This document shows, piece by piece, positions 25,415-34,567 of a DNA stretch of 64,000 bases (within the stretch, counting starts at the first letter, position 1; each line of letters starts with the position of its first letter). The notes beneath the pieces were generated by a model. That model was given only the letters and a program-made list of their open reading frames with translations, made no database searches and was not told the origin of the DNA. Both the position numbers and the translations under genes were made by a program. Origin of the DNA: Candidatus Poribacteria bacterium (GTDB lineage: Bacteria > Poribacteria > WGA-4E > WGA-3G); the NCBI GenBank assembly GCA_022828145.1, contig JAJEJA010000046.1, positions 1 through 64,000 on the forward strand, in the 5' to 3' direction.

Positions 25415-27184
25415 ATGCGTAACCTACAGGATTTATTAAGTGAGGTTGATAGTATACTCAAAAATCCCATCGCACTTGATGCGGAGGCGGGTATTACACA
25501 ACCTGAAGTGAAGGATGATAAACTATTAACTGAATTAGAGAAGCATTTCCAATACAAGGATTTTCGGGACGGTCAACGTGAGATAATTGAGACAATCCTC
25601 AACGGTGAAGATGTTTTTGCTGTATATCCAACCGGACACGGTAAATCGCTATGCTACCAACTACCTGCCCTGATGTTACCGGGTTTAACGGTAGTAGTAT
25701 CACCCTTAATATCCTTAATGAAAGATCAGGTTGATACTTTAAGGCAACAAGGTATAAAGCACGTTTCTCTCATCAATAGTATGCAATCTTGGGATGAGAA
25801 TCGTAATGAAATGAACCGTGTCCAGAATGGGGACGTCAAACTCATCTATGTTTCACCTGAAAGACTGCGTAGTAGAAAGTTCTTAGACCTATTAAACACT
25901 TCTCTTATTTCACTGTTTGTGATTGATGAAGCACACTGTATTTCTCAATGGGGACACGACTTCCGTCCTGCATATCTGGCTATCTGTAACGCAATTGACT
26001 CGCTGTTCCCTAAGTCTATTGCGTTATTCACAGCGACAGCACCCCCAGACATTCGAGATGATGTGTTACGTATCTTGAAAATCACAAAAGCCAAGGTGCT
26101 TACCGGAGGGATTGAACGTTCCAATTTAAGACTCAGCGTTAATGCAATTGAAAGAAAAGACAGAGAGGAACAGAAATACGAACTCCTGAAACAGTATGTA
26201 TCTTCATTTGCAGGCAAAGGTATCATATATGCAGGACGCCGTAGAGAGACGGAAGAGATTGCAGACTTCCTTCAGAGACAAGGATATGCCGCTGATTTTT
26301 ATCATGCTGGCAGAGAGACAGCTGAACGCAAACATATACAGGAAGCATTCTTTGACGATAGCACAAACGGGTTGAACATCGTTACTGCAACGAATGCATT
26401 CGGTATGGGAATAGATAAACCGGATATCCGTTTTATAATCCATTGGACAGTGCCTGGAACATTGGAGGAATACTGTCAAGAAATTGGGCGCGCAGGTAGA
26501 GATGGAAAACCATCAGAGTGCATCCTGTTTTATATGCATAAAGATACTGAGTTACATGAATGGTTCATTAGAGAAAGTGCTCCCGATAAATCCTCACTGC
26601 TGAGACTCTTACAAGAACTTGAAAACATCAATGGGGCTGGAGAATATCGATTGATTGCAATGGAGGAATTAGCGTGGAGAATAGGTTTTAAGGACACAAA
26701 ATTACAAGTCGGCCTATCTTATTTAGAGAAGTTGGGATTTATTAAAAGATGGAATAATCTACCTTCTCGTGTATCAGTGACATTTAGGTCACAACCTGAA
26801 GATACCAATTTTGAGCAGTCAAAACTCTATTTACAACTTAGGCAACAACGCGTGACAGATATATTGAGTTTTTGTCAAACGCTTGAACTCAGTCCAAAGT
26901 CTTTAATGGAACAACTCGTCGAACTGCAGAATGAAGGACATCTTCAGTATTGGGGTAAAGATGAATTAATGCTGATTGAAATACAACAAGATAGCGAGTT
27001 CTTCGCTTCAATATCGGAGGAGCAAATGGGGCTTGGGGACTATGTAAAACACAGAAAAAGCAGAATAGATAAAATGGTCTACTATGCAACTTCTGAAGGG
27101 TGCAGGATGAAAATTATACGAGATTATTTCGGAGAGGAGGTGGCAGAGGATTACAGGTGCAACAACTGTGATAGGTGTTCATAA
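25415..27184 (+). CDS. recQ: RecQ-family ATP-dependent DNA helicase
   Basis: The 589-residue protein unwinds DNA in repair and recombination. Motifs: Walker A YPTGHGKSLCYQLPA near 72, DEAHCISQWGHDFRPAYL near 170, FTATAPPDIRDDV, and ATNAFGMGIDKPDIRFIIHW with EEYCQEIGRAGRDG. A winged-helix-like segment (YRLIAMEELAWRIGF...LSYLEKLGFI) follows the helicase core. The zinc hairpin (SEGCRMKIIRDYFGE...CNNCDRC) is at the very C-terminus, unlike E. coli RecQ where it precedes the winged helix; there is no HRDC domain. The first Met codes a good start (ATGCGTAACCTACAGG), but SD is weak. Confidence 0.93.
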   Translation: MRNLQDLLSEVDSILKNPIALDAEAGITQPEVKDDKLLTELEKHFQYKDFRDGQREIIETILNGEDVFAVYPTGHGKSLCYQLPALMLPGLTVVVSPLISLMKDQVDTLRQQGIKHVSLINSMQSWDENRNEMNRVQNGDVKLIYVSPERLRSRKFLDLLNTSLISLFVIDEAHCISQWGHDFRPAYLAICNAIDSLFPKSIALFTATAPPDIRDDVLRILKITKAKVLTGGIERSNLRLSVNAIERKDREEQKYELLKQYVSSFAGKGIIYAGRRRETEEIADFLQRQGYAADFYHAGRETAERKHIQEAFFDDSTNGLNIVTATNAFGMGIDKPDIRFIIHWTVPGTLEEYCQEIGRAGRDGKPSECILFYMHKDTELHEWFIRESAPDKSSLLRLLQELENINGAGEYRLIAMEELAWRIGFKDTKLQVGLSYLEKLGFIKRWNNLPSRVSVTFRSQPEDTNFEQSKLYLQLRQQRVTDILSFCQTLELSPKSLMEQLVELQNEGHLQYWGKDELMLIEIQQDSEFFASISEEQMGLGDYVKHRKSRIDKMVYYATSEGCRMKIIRDYFGEEVAEDYRCNNCDRCS

Positions 27185-27192
27185 ATTAGGAT

Positions 27193-28398
27193 TTATTGTG
27201 TGTAAATATTGCGAAGAGCTTCTTGGAAAACTGTTTGCAGCGGGATTCCGGTCTGTTCAGCGATGCTTTTACAATCTTCATACTCAGGAACTGTTTTAAT
27301 GGAAACGCCATTTAGGTAACCCCGTTTAGCACGGACGGGTCCCCACGGGGTGGTGATTTCAACAGTCTCGCGTTTTAGGATTACACGATCAGCAGCGTAA
27401 TACCTAACACCGAAAGTGGTGGTTTCTGTGAGGAGGATATGGATCAGTTTCTGTCTATTTTCTGCGGAACAGATAACATTGATCTGTATTGCAGGGCGTC
27501 CCTTCTTCATGAGGAGCGGGACAAAAAAGACATCTAACGCACCACAATCAAATAATTTCTCCATGACATACCCCGAAACTTCAGGTGACATGTCATCTAC
27601 ATTTGTTTCTATAATTTCTATACAGTCATTGGTTTCAGACACGTTGGAGATGTCGCCTATACATATTCGTAGTAGGTTTGGCTGCATTTCAAGGTCTCTT
27701 GAACCAGCACCGTAGCCGACATGAGATACCGTCATGTTAGGCATGACTCCAAATCTATCAGCAAGTGTTGAGATAATCGCTGCCCCTGTTGGTGTAACTA
27801 ATTCTTTAGGAATGCCTGTCTGACGAATGGGTATACCTTGCAACAGAGTCATCGTGCCAGGGACAGGAACAGGCATCATACCGTGGGCACATTCAACAAA
27901 ACCGCGACCGAGAGAGAGAGGCGAAGCGTGTATTTTCTCTACTCCGAGTTTATTTAGTCCGATAACCGCTCCGACGATGTCCACTATAGAATCGATACCA
28001 CTGACTTCATGAAGATGCACATTTTCTTTTTCAGTATTGTGGACTTTAGCCTCTGCTTCAGCAAGTCTGTCAAAGATGTTTTTTGATTTTTCACGAACGG
28101 TTGTGTCTAATTCACTTGAATCAATGAGACCGAATATATCGGAAAGGTGTCTGCTGGGAGCATGTGAGTGTTTGTGATGGTTGCTTTCCTGGGAATGCTC
28201 ATGAACTTCAACTTTAGCTTGCGTACCAAAAATGCCATGTTTCTCTGTTTTGTGAAAATCAAGACTGAATTCTTCATCCAATTTAAGTTTCGATAATTCT
28301 GTTTTGATATAATCTGGGTCGATTCCTGTGTCAACAAGAGCTCCAAGAACCATATCACCACTAATGCCGGAGAAGCAGTCAAAGTACACAATTTTCAA
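27193..28398 (-). CDS. larC: LarC-type nickel insertion protein (pincer cofactor synthesis)
   Basis: The 401-residue protein begins IVYFDCFSGISGDMVLGALVD, the hallmark of LarC (DUF111). LarC inserts nickel into the pyridinium-dithiolate pincer cofactor of lactate racemase-like enzymes and uses CTP. Other matches are VHLHEVSGIDSIVDIVGAVIGL, ELVTPTGAAIISTLADRFG, VDDMSPEVSGYVMEKLF and GVRYYAADR. A His-rich segment (HEHSQESNHHKHSHAPSRH, near 70-90) may hold nickel. It reads as one frame, whereas in some species it needs frameshifting. The start is a TTG at 28398 with AAAGGA upstream; no ATG lies before the conserved N-terminus. LarB, LarE and LarA are not in the window. Confidence 0.9.
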   Translation of the reverse strand: MKIVYFDCFSGISGDMVLGALVDTGIDPDYIKTELSKLKLDEEFSLDFHKTEKHGIFGTQAKVEVHEHSQESNHHKHSHAPSRHLSDIFGLIDSSELDTTVREKSKNIFDRLAEAEAKVHNTEKENVHLHEVSGIDSIVDIVGAVIGLNKLGVEKIHASPLSLGRGFVECAHGMMPVPVPGTMTLLQGIPIRQTGIPKELVTPTGAAIISTLADRFGVMPNMTVSHVGYGAGSRDLEMQPNLLRICIGDISNVSETNDCIEIIETNVDDMSPEVSGYVMEKLFDCGALDVFFVPLLMKKGRPAIQINVICSAENRQKLIHILLTETTTFGVRYYAADRVILKRETVEITTPWGPVRAKRGYLNGVSIKTVPEYEDCKSIAEQTGIPLQTVFQEALRNIYTQ

Positions 28399-28478
28399 TT
28401 GGGGATAGTCCTTTGGTAATGATAACTGGAATGAAGACGATTTCTATTGAAACGAATACTAAAGGCAATGTGTTTATA

Positions 28479-28521
28479 CATCATCAGCAGATGTATAATT
28501 TCCTATTATCTGCTGATGATG
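28479..28521. terminator. Perfect 14-base inverted repeat between sigma gene and larC
   Basis: CATCATCAGCAGAT (28479-28492) and ATCTGCTGATGATG (28508-28521) form a perfect stem with a 15-base loop, just past the stop of the sigma factor gene. The following T-run is poor, so this may be a terminator or a protein-binding site. Confidence 0.5.
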
Positions 28522-28533
28522 CACAAAGAATCG

Positions 28534-30204
28534 TCATTTTTGGAACAGCTCCAGGAGCAATTCTTTCGGTTCGTTCCTTCTAAGTTTGTTTAGTGCCTCT
28601 ACTTCGATCTGTCGAACGCGTTCACGACTAATTTGAAGTTTCGTACCAATTTCAGCGAGGGTGTATTCTGTTCCATCAATTAGTCCGTATCGTAGCACAA
28701 TCACATGTGTTTCACGAGGATTGAGCGTTCTATTCAGAACTTCTTCTAACGCCTCGATTTTGGAGTAGTTAACTAATTCTGTTTCGGGTGTAATCTGTGA
28801 GTGGTCCGGTATGATTTCACGAAAGGACACCTCAGGGGATGCCTCATTTATCGGTGCGTCTAATGAGATCGGGTCTCTTGTTGCTTGTAAGATTTCATCA
28901 ACCTTTTTCTCAGAAAGTTTAACCTCTTGAGCGATCTCTTTTGTAGTGGGTTCACGTCCCAGTTTGATAGTAAGATTAGATTGCACCTGTTTTATCAACC
29001 GACGTGTCTCGCCAATATAACATGGGACACGAATGATCTGACCTTGTTGGTCTATTGCACGTTTTATTGACTGCATCACCCACCATGTTGCATAAGTGCT
29101 GAAGCGGAAACGTAGTGTGTGGTCGAATTTTTCAACTGCTTTCATCAGACCAATACTACCTTCCTGCATCAGATCGAGGAAGGTGAGAGCAGTTCTATTA
29201 AAATGATGCTGTTTTGCTATGCTTGCCACTAATCTTAAATTGGCTTCAACAATTTTCATTTTTGTACCGTGTGCAAGCTCATCAGCTTCGGTTAGTTTAG
29301 ATAGGACGTTCTTGAGATGTGCCAATTCTGTCTGAATAGTTTCCAATAGTGGATGTAGTGTGTTTGGACTACACTCCTTATCCGAAGTTTTGACAATATT
29401 GGAGTAAGTAATTTCATCCAAGAAATCAGTAGGTAATTTATCCAAGAGTTGATTGATCTCGTATAACGTGATATTGAACGTCTCAAGCAAACGCAGCTCT
29501 TCATGCTTATCAATGGGTTCCGCGTTTAGAATAGAATCGTATTCAGAACTTTGAACAGATGTATCATCTTTATCATTCTCGGATTTGGACGGCAGTTCAG
29601 ATTTTTTTAGTAAGGCATCTAAATTTTTACGAACTGTTTCACTTGCGAATGAACGGAATGAACGCCCGCGTTCAGGACTCCAACTTTCGATTGCACTTAT
29701 GATAGCAAGGTAACCAACTTGCTGAAAATCAGGACCCACAATACCGGAATATTCAGGTTTGGTAAGGTATGCCTTGAGGATGTGCAGATTTCCCGTTAAG
29801 AGTTTCGCTTTCGTTTTATCTAACTTTTGTTGTTTTTTATTCAATCTATCTAAGATGCTCTCTATAGATTGCAAATGCGATGATATTTGATCAATGATAC
29901 GTCCGTGATCTTTCTGAAATGGATTTACTTTGTGCCCTGATGTTTTACGGCTTTTTGTTGGATAATCCAGGGCATTTAACACCCACATCGGAAGCAGTTT
30001 AAAGTTTGATGTAAACGCTTGTACACCCTCTTGGTATGACGCAAAGAGTTCTCTTTCTTGTTCAGGTTCTAATAGAGGTGTCTTGGCAATTGTCTGCAAG
30101 TAGGCAAATGTTTCATCTTTAATAGGAGCAGTGCTGTCCTCCTTTTTTTCTTCTGAAGGAAGCACTTCAAACTCTACTGAATCAATTGGGTTATAATCTT
30201 TCAT
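28534..30204 (-). CDS. Sigma-70 family factor with an extra, degenerate sigma-2-like domain
   Basis: The 556-residue protein contains a complete group 1/2 sigma factor in its second half. Region 2 is at about 315-385 (EANLRLVASIAKQHH, FLDLMQEGSIGLMKAVEKFD, FRFSTYATWWVMQSIKRAI), region 3 at about 400-480, and region 4 at 500-545 (RETHVIVLRYGL, TLAEIGTKLQISRERVRQIE). A region 1.2-like segment lies near 30-60. Between these, residues 131-200 look like another region 2 (GPDFQQVGYLAIISAIESW, PERGRSFRSFASETVRKNL), followed by a possible region-4-like remnant (LRLLETFNITLYEINQLLDK). Good SD (AAGGAAAA) precedes the ATG. It could be the housekeeping factor or an alternative one; this window alone cannot decide. 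Confidence 0.85.
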   Translation of the reverse strand: MKDYNPIDSVEFEVLPSEEKKEDSTAPIKDETFAYLQTIAKTPLLEPEQERELFASYQEGVQAFTSNFKLLPMWVLNALDYPTKSRKTSGHKVNPFQKDHGRIIDQISSHLQSIESILDRLNKKQQKLDKTKAKLLTGNLHILKAYLTKPEYSGIVGPDFQQVGYLAIISAIESWSPERGRSFRSFASETVRKNLDALLKKSELPSKSENDKDDTSVQSSEYDSILNAEPIDKHEELRLLETFNITLYEINQLLDKLPTDFLDEITYSNIVKTSDKECSPNTLHPLLETIQTELAHLKNVLSKLTEADELAHGTKMKIVEANLRLVASIAKQHHFNRTALTFLDLMQEGSIGLMKAVEKFDHTLRFRFSTYATWWVMQSIKRAIDQQGQIIRVPCYIGETRRLIKQVQSNLTIKLGREPTTKEIAQEVKLSEKKVDEILQATRDPISLDAPINEASPEVSFREIIPDHSQITPETELVNYSKIEALEEVLNRTLNPRETHVIVLRYGLIDGTEYTLAEIGTKLQISRERVRQIEVEALNKLRRNEPKELLLELFQK

Positions 30205-30571
30205 TTTGATTTTCCTTATTTCAGTGCTAATCTGATACCATTTCTATTAGGTTTCCATCATTTCCGACTGTTAGAAATGAAAAGGAGAACTGCACAAACT
30301 AAAAGTTTATGCTACAATTAATATAAAGTCAATTTGAAATGGTATAGGTGCAATCGCATAATCAATGATACTCTATTAAACAATCTTGAACATAATAAGT
30401 GAATTACACATCCATGTCGAATTGTCACATAATTTAATTACTGTAGAATATTGAGATATATTGAGGTAAAATACGTCTAATCATTATCTCTGTTTCAACT
30501 TGTTTCTTTTCCACGAAGTACTATAAGTTTTTGTGGTTTTAAACCCTTACTATGAATAAAGGAGACATTCT
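30205..30571. promoter_or_regulatory. Divergent intergenic region, sigma gene / pentapeptide gene
   Basis: The 367 bases are AT-rich. A half copy of the CACAAACTAAAAGTTTATGC repeat lies near 30293. A possible promoter for the plus-strand gene is TTGTTT (30500-30505), 16 bases, TATAAG (30522-30527). No gene is seen. Confidence 0.35.
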
Positions 30572-31147
30572 ATGCAAGAAGAACTTCAATCTGATGTAAT
30601 CAAAAGAATCTTAGTTGGTGAATCACTCGCCAATGAAAACTTATCCAATATTGACCTATCCAACCAATCGCTTGTTGGTGCAGATCTGTCCTCGTCAGAT
30701 TTGAGCAATGCCAATTTAAACGGTGCTGATCTGACTGATGCCAATCTGAACGATGCTGATCTGACTGGGGCAGATTTATCAAACGCAACGTTATTAAGAA
30801 CCTATTTGGTCGGTGCTAATCTAACAGAGACAAAACTCGAGAACGCAAATTTGTTCGGGGCATTCCTGAGTGGGAGTCTACTTTCCGGCACAAATTTCCG
30901 TAATGCTGACTTGCGAAGAGCAACAATGGGGTGCCCAAAATGTATACCCACTGCACCATTCGGTAATCTTACAACATTTGAGAATGCTAACCTTGAAGAG
31001 GCAATTTTTGGCGAAATCAAATTAGAAGGTGTCGTGTTACTCGGTGCTAATTTCAAGGACGCATACCTATATGAGGTAGACCTCACTGAAGCCATCTACA
31101 GAGAATCAGACCTTGAGGGTGCAATAACAAAACAAGGATTAAACTAA
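30572..31147 (+). CDS. Pentapeptide-repeat protein
   Basis: After about 20 residues, the 191-residue protein is a run of five-residue A(D/N)LXX units (LSNQSLVGADLSSSDLSNAN and so on), predicted to fold as a right-handed square beta-helix. Relatives include DNA-gyrase-protecting Qnr/MfpA proteins, but most pentapeptide proteins have no known role and the repeat alone does not show it. Around residues 125-140 the pattern is broken by MGCPKCIPTAPFGNLTTF, which carries a CxxC pair. Good SD (AAAGGAG) precedes the ATG. There is no signal peptide, so it should be cytoplasmic. Confidence 0.9.
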   Translation: MQEELQSDVIKRILVGESLANENLSNIDLSNQSLVGADLSSSDLSNANLNGADLTDANLNDADLTGADLSNATLLRTYLVGANLTETKLENANLFGAFLSGSLLSGTNFRNADLRRATMGCPKCIPTAPFGNLTTFENANLEEAIFGEIKLEGVVLLGANFKDAYLYEVDLTEAIYRESDLEGAITKQGLN

Positions 31148-31511
31148 ACCTCAAATGCTATATTGTAGGTCGGGTAGAGCGAAGCGAAACCCGACATGTA
31201 TTGATTGTGTCTATCCTGTCGCCAGTTAATATTTTATTGGCGCTTCGCTCTACCCGACCTACTTATTTAGTCTGGACTGTCCACTTAGTTGTAATTTTAC
31301 CGATGTAATTCAGTAAATGCTGCCAAGCGATAGTATCTGTTGAAAACCTGATGCTATTATATGTTTAGAGCAATCTACAATATAATGAGACGAATCTAAA
31401 CATAAATAGTTTACAAACCGTCTTTTTTTCAATGGATTCGTTAGAATGCTATAACAGGTATTATAACACAAGCCAGATTATTTGTCAAATAAATATTAAC
31501 AATATCGGAAC
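31148..31511. repeat. Intergenic region with GTAGGTCGGGTAGAGCGAAG element (31165-31262)
   Basis: Arms GTAGGTCGGGTAGAGCGAAG and GCGCTTCGCTCTACCCGACC enclose a GCCAGTTAATATTTTATTGG core, followed by TATTTAGTCTGGACTGTCCA. The rest of the 364-base gap is AT-rich without a visible gene. Confidence 0.75.
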
Positions 31512-33374
31512 TTATTCAAAAACTTGTTGTTCACACATTTTTTGATAAAGTCCGCCTTTTTCAACTAAGTCAGCATGTGTTCCCCTTTCAACGATACTGC
31601 CATCTTTAAGGACAAGAATCGTATCCGCGCGTTGAACAGTTGAAAGTCGATGGGCAATTATAAAGCAGGTTCTGCCATGCATCAGCTCCAGTAGCGACTT
31701 CTGTATGACTGCCTCAGATTGTGAATCCAGTGCAGAAGTCGCTTCATCCAAAATCAGAATTGGAGCATCTTTCAAAAATGCACGCGCAATTGAGATCCGT
31801 TGTTGTTCACCCCCTGAAAGCTTACCGCCTGATTCACCAATTTGTTCATTGTACCTATCTGTCATGGACATAATGAAATCGTGTGCGTTCGCTTTTTTAG
31901 CGGCATCTGCGATAGCATTCAAGCTCACATCCGGTGTACCGTAGGCAATATTCTCTTGTACTGTCCCATCAAACAGAAACGTATCTTGTGGAACAAGGGC
32001 AATATTCTGTCTCAACGATTCAAGCGTAACTGTTTCTATCGGATTGTCGTCAATTAATATCGTACCAGAACTTACAGTATAGAATCTTTGCAGCAGATGC
32101 AATAGTGTTGTCTTACCACTACCACTTGGACCGACAAATGCAATTACCTGACCAGGATCAGCCTTAAAGCTCACATTTTTGATTACTAAATCTTCCTGAT
32201 AGGCGAAATTCACATCTCGGAATTCTACCACGCCTTTTATATTAGATAATTCCGTTTCTTTCTCTGAAGTCCTATCCTGTTCCCTTTCAATCTTCATCAA
32301 TTCAAAGATACGTTCACCAGAGGCTAAACTCTGCTGTAGTACTGTATTCACACTGCCGATAATCTTGACAGGTTTATACATTAAAGCTACCATCACGATA
32401 TAACTTGCGAACCAACCGATTGATAATGCCCCATTTATAACTTGCCAACATCCCAGACCAAAGACTAAAGCGGTGCCTATTGCACCCATCCATTCAATCA
32501 GCGGTGGCAGAAGAACTGCAAAACGGGAACGACGAATTGCCATGCGGTATTGTGATGTCGTGATGTCTTCAAATCGTTGCCTCTCAAAATCTTCCGCAGT
32601 AAAACTCTTTATGATACTGATACCAGATAAGGTCTCTTTAAGCTGTGTATAAATGTCAGAGCTTTTCTGTTGTATCTCCTCGCTTGCTTTTCGAACCCTA
32701 CCACCAATACGATAAATAGAGTAGGCAACCAAGGGAAGAACAAGAATCGAGAGGAGAGTCATCAAAATGCTCTTATACAGCATCACAGAGACAAAAATGA
32801 CAACCTGAATCATAGCACGCATAATTGACGCAGTAGCTGTAACAGCCTGCTGCATACCTCGGACATCATCTGTAACCCGTGTCATTATATCGCCACTGTG
32901 CTGTTGCGAAATCTTCCGAAGTGATGTAGAAATGATTTTGTCGTATAGATCATTACGTATCCTTAAACTTACCTTATTGCCAACTCTATCCATCAGAAAA
33001 TCACTAATATAGACAAAGACTCCTTTTACTAAGACGATAGCAAGCACACCGAGTAAAATCCAGAAATAGAAACGGAACGCATCACCCGTACCCGTTAGTG
33101 TGATTTTAATACCTTGAAATAGATGCTCATGCTGGAAAATAGTGATGGTTTGGTTGACACCTGAATCCTTGAAGTTTTCCAGTTCCTTTAGGGAGTCAAG
33201 GGTATCTGCTAAGAGTTGAATCCTGGCAAGTTCACAGATTGATACGACTAAAGCACAACCCATAGCAATAAAGATTGAAATTTTGAAGGATTTCAGATAT
33301 TGCAGAAACTGATGCAGGACTTTTTTCTCTGGCAAGGATATCGCCCCAGATAGGCGATGTAAGACTTTTTTCAT
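31512..33374 (-). CDS. ABC exporter, MsbA/BmrA-like (fused membrane and ATPase domains)
   Basis: The 620-residue protein has six membrane helices in its first 330 residues and a C-terminal ATPase with Walker A GPSGSGKTTLLHL, signature LSGGEQQRISIARAF, Walker B ILILDEATSALDSQS and the switch His in IIAHRLSTV. This is the half-transporter type that works as a homodimer and flips lipids, lipid A, drugs or peptides outward. The site next to surface-polysaccharide and lipid genes makes a lipid-linked substrate likely, but this is inference. ATG 33374 is chosen; a GTG 24 bases upstream lies inside a palindromic repeat. SD is weak. Confidence 0.9.
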   Translation of the reverse strand: MKKVLHRLSGAISLPEKKVLHQFLQYLKSFKISIFIAMGCALVVSICELARIQLLADTLDSLKELENFKDSGVNQTITIFQHEHLFQGIKITLTGTGDAFRFYFWILLGVLAIVLVKGVFVYISDFLMDRVGNKVSLRIRNDLYDKIISTSLRKISQQHSGDIMTRVTDDVRGMQQAVTATASIMRAMIQVVIFVSVMLYKSILMTLLSILVLPLVAYSIYRIGGRVRKASEEIQQKSSDIYTQLKETLSGISIIKSFTAEDFERQRFEDITTSQYRMAIRRSRFAVLLPPLIEWMGAIGTALVFGLGCWQVINGALSIGWFASYIVMVALMYKPVKIIGSVNTVLQQSLASGERIFELMKIEREQDRTSEKETELSNIKGVVEFRDVNFAYQEDLVIKNVSFKADPGQVIAFVGPSGSGKTTLLHLLQRFYTVSSGTILIDDNPIETVTLESLRQNIALVPQDTFLFDGTVQENIAYGTPDVSLNAIADAAKKANAHDFIMSMTDRYNEQIGESGGKLSGGEQQRISIARAFLKDAPILILDEATSALDSQSEAVIQKSLLELMHGRTCFIIAHRLSTVQRADTILVLKDGSIVERGTHADLVEKGGLYQKMCEQQVFE

Positions 33375-33390
33375 AGTATGTTTTAGGTAA

Positions 33391-33414
33391 CGGCACACGG
33401 CGTGTGCCTACTAC
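33391..33414. repeat. GGCACAC/GTGTGCC palindrome before the ABC exporter
   Basis: GGCACAC and GTGTGCC arms around GGC, followed by TACTAC, are related to the palindrome at 874-935. It sits between the Clp1-like stop (33431) and the exporter start. Confidence 0.6.
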
Positions 33415-33430
33415 TTTGCAGGAATGAAAA

Positions 33431-34555
33431 CTAATCCGATGGATTAGGTATTTCATAATGCTGATAATCTCCAAACTGAATCATCGCTGCTTGACTGAGA
33501 ACACCAGTATGACAACGAATTCTCAGTTCTTGATTCTTAAAATCAACTGACTCTATTATACCGATACCTATTGTCGTTCCTGATGTGCCAACTAAGCCGA
33601 CGCTTCTCTGATGAAAATATGAAGGAGTCTCTGTAGTTACGTTTCTCAAACTTAGATAGTCCTTGATCCTATTTATATCACTTGGAATTAATCTTCTGTT
33701 GGCAATTAATGCTAATTCACGATGTCCCCATTCCGCATATAGTATATCTTCCTCAGTAAGTTCCATGAGAATGTCTACCTCTCTCTGATTCGCAATTCTA
33801 CCTTTAAAGAAGGGGGTACGCACACTGTTTATATCTGAAAACGTAATGTTCTGAATTTCACTATTTCTAAAATACGTCTTAAACTTCGTCCGTCGATGCT
33901 CTTGACGTCTCTGTTGACTTTTTATGCGAGCCATCTTATGTACTGGCAGATAGTGTATCTTTAACCAATCCATCAACTTGTAACTTGCAGTGATCTTTTC
34001 CATTTCTCTTGAACGTCCTATACAGACGATATGATGTGGTTGAATTATGTCTATTTTCTGCTGTTTGAGCATTACAGCTGCGGGTTCATGAATATAACCT
34101 GTTGTGTCTATAACGACAAACTCGGCAGACGCTTCCTGTGCAGCATCTACCATCAGACGGGTACCAGACACTAAGGGAAGAAAGTTCCTTACAGGGGATA
34201 TTGCACCAACATAGTATAGCGAATCAGCATTCAACGCGGTGGTTACACTGTTCCCATCTTCAACGATATGATTCTGGTTAACATTCACTCCATCCAAAAG
34301 CTTACCGGTAGAAGCATCACAGGAAGGAAGTAGTTTCATACCTATCATCGTTGGAGGTCCAATGGTAGATTGACCAATGTCTGTGTCTATGAGTGCAGAT
34401 CTTAAACCCTGATTGACAGCGACATCAATAAGATATTGACAGAAGGTAGTTTTACCCGCGTCTAACGCTCCCAGAACCAGGATGTGTTGATTCGGTTTGA
34501 CTATTTCATCCGACAGACGTTCCCAATCGGGATTAAGTTGGTATGTGCGACTCAT
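33431..34555 (-). CDS. Clp1/Grc3-like polynucleotide 5'-hydroxyl kinase
   Basis: The 374-residue protein has a P-loop HILVLGALDAGKTTFCQYLID near residue 28 and ALIDTDIGQSTIGPPTMIGMK next to it. This combination (GxxDxGKTT, DTDIGQSTIGPP) is typical of the Clp1/Grc3/NOL9 family, which phosphorylates 5'-OH ends of RNA or DNA. TTGYIHEP, VVIDTTGY and the LIANRRLIPSDI segment fit too. It is followed by a C-terminal half with a beta-rich region (VGLVGTSGTTIGIGIIESVD). The substrate in bacteria is mostly unknown; RNA repair or end healing is possible. It starts 12 bases after the sppA stop without a visible SD, suggesting coupling. Confidence 0.75.
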   Translation of the reverse strand: MSRTYQLNPDWERLSDEIVKPNQHILVLGALDAGKTTFCQYLIDVAVNQGLRSALIDTDIGQSTIGPPTMIGMKLLPSCDASTGKLLDGVNVNQNHIVEDGNSVTTALNADSLYYVGAISPVRNFLPLVSGTRLMVDAAQEASAEFVVIDTTGYIHEPAAVMLKQQKIDIIQPHHIVCIGRSREMEKITASYKLMDWLKIHYLPVHKMARIKSQQRRQEHRRTKFKTYFRNSEIQNITFSDINSVRTPFFKGRIANQREVDILMELTEEDILYAEWGHRELALIANRRLIPSDINRIKDYLSLRNVTTETPSYFHQRSVGLVGTSGTTIGIGIIESVDFKNQELRIRCHTGVLSQAAMIQFGDYQHYEIPNPSD

Positions 34556-34567
34556 TATGCATTGGTG

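Noticed and set aside
33374-33398. GTG start for the ABC exporter
   Set aside because: The GTG is part of a palindromic repeat; ATG 33374 begins the conserved exporter sequence.
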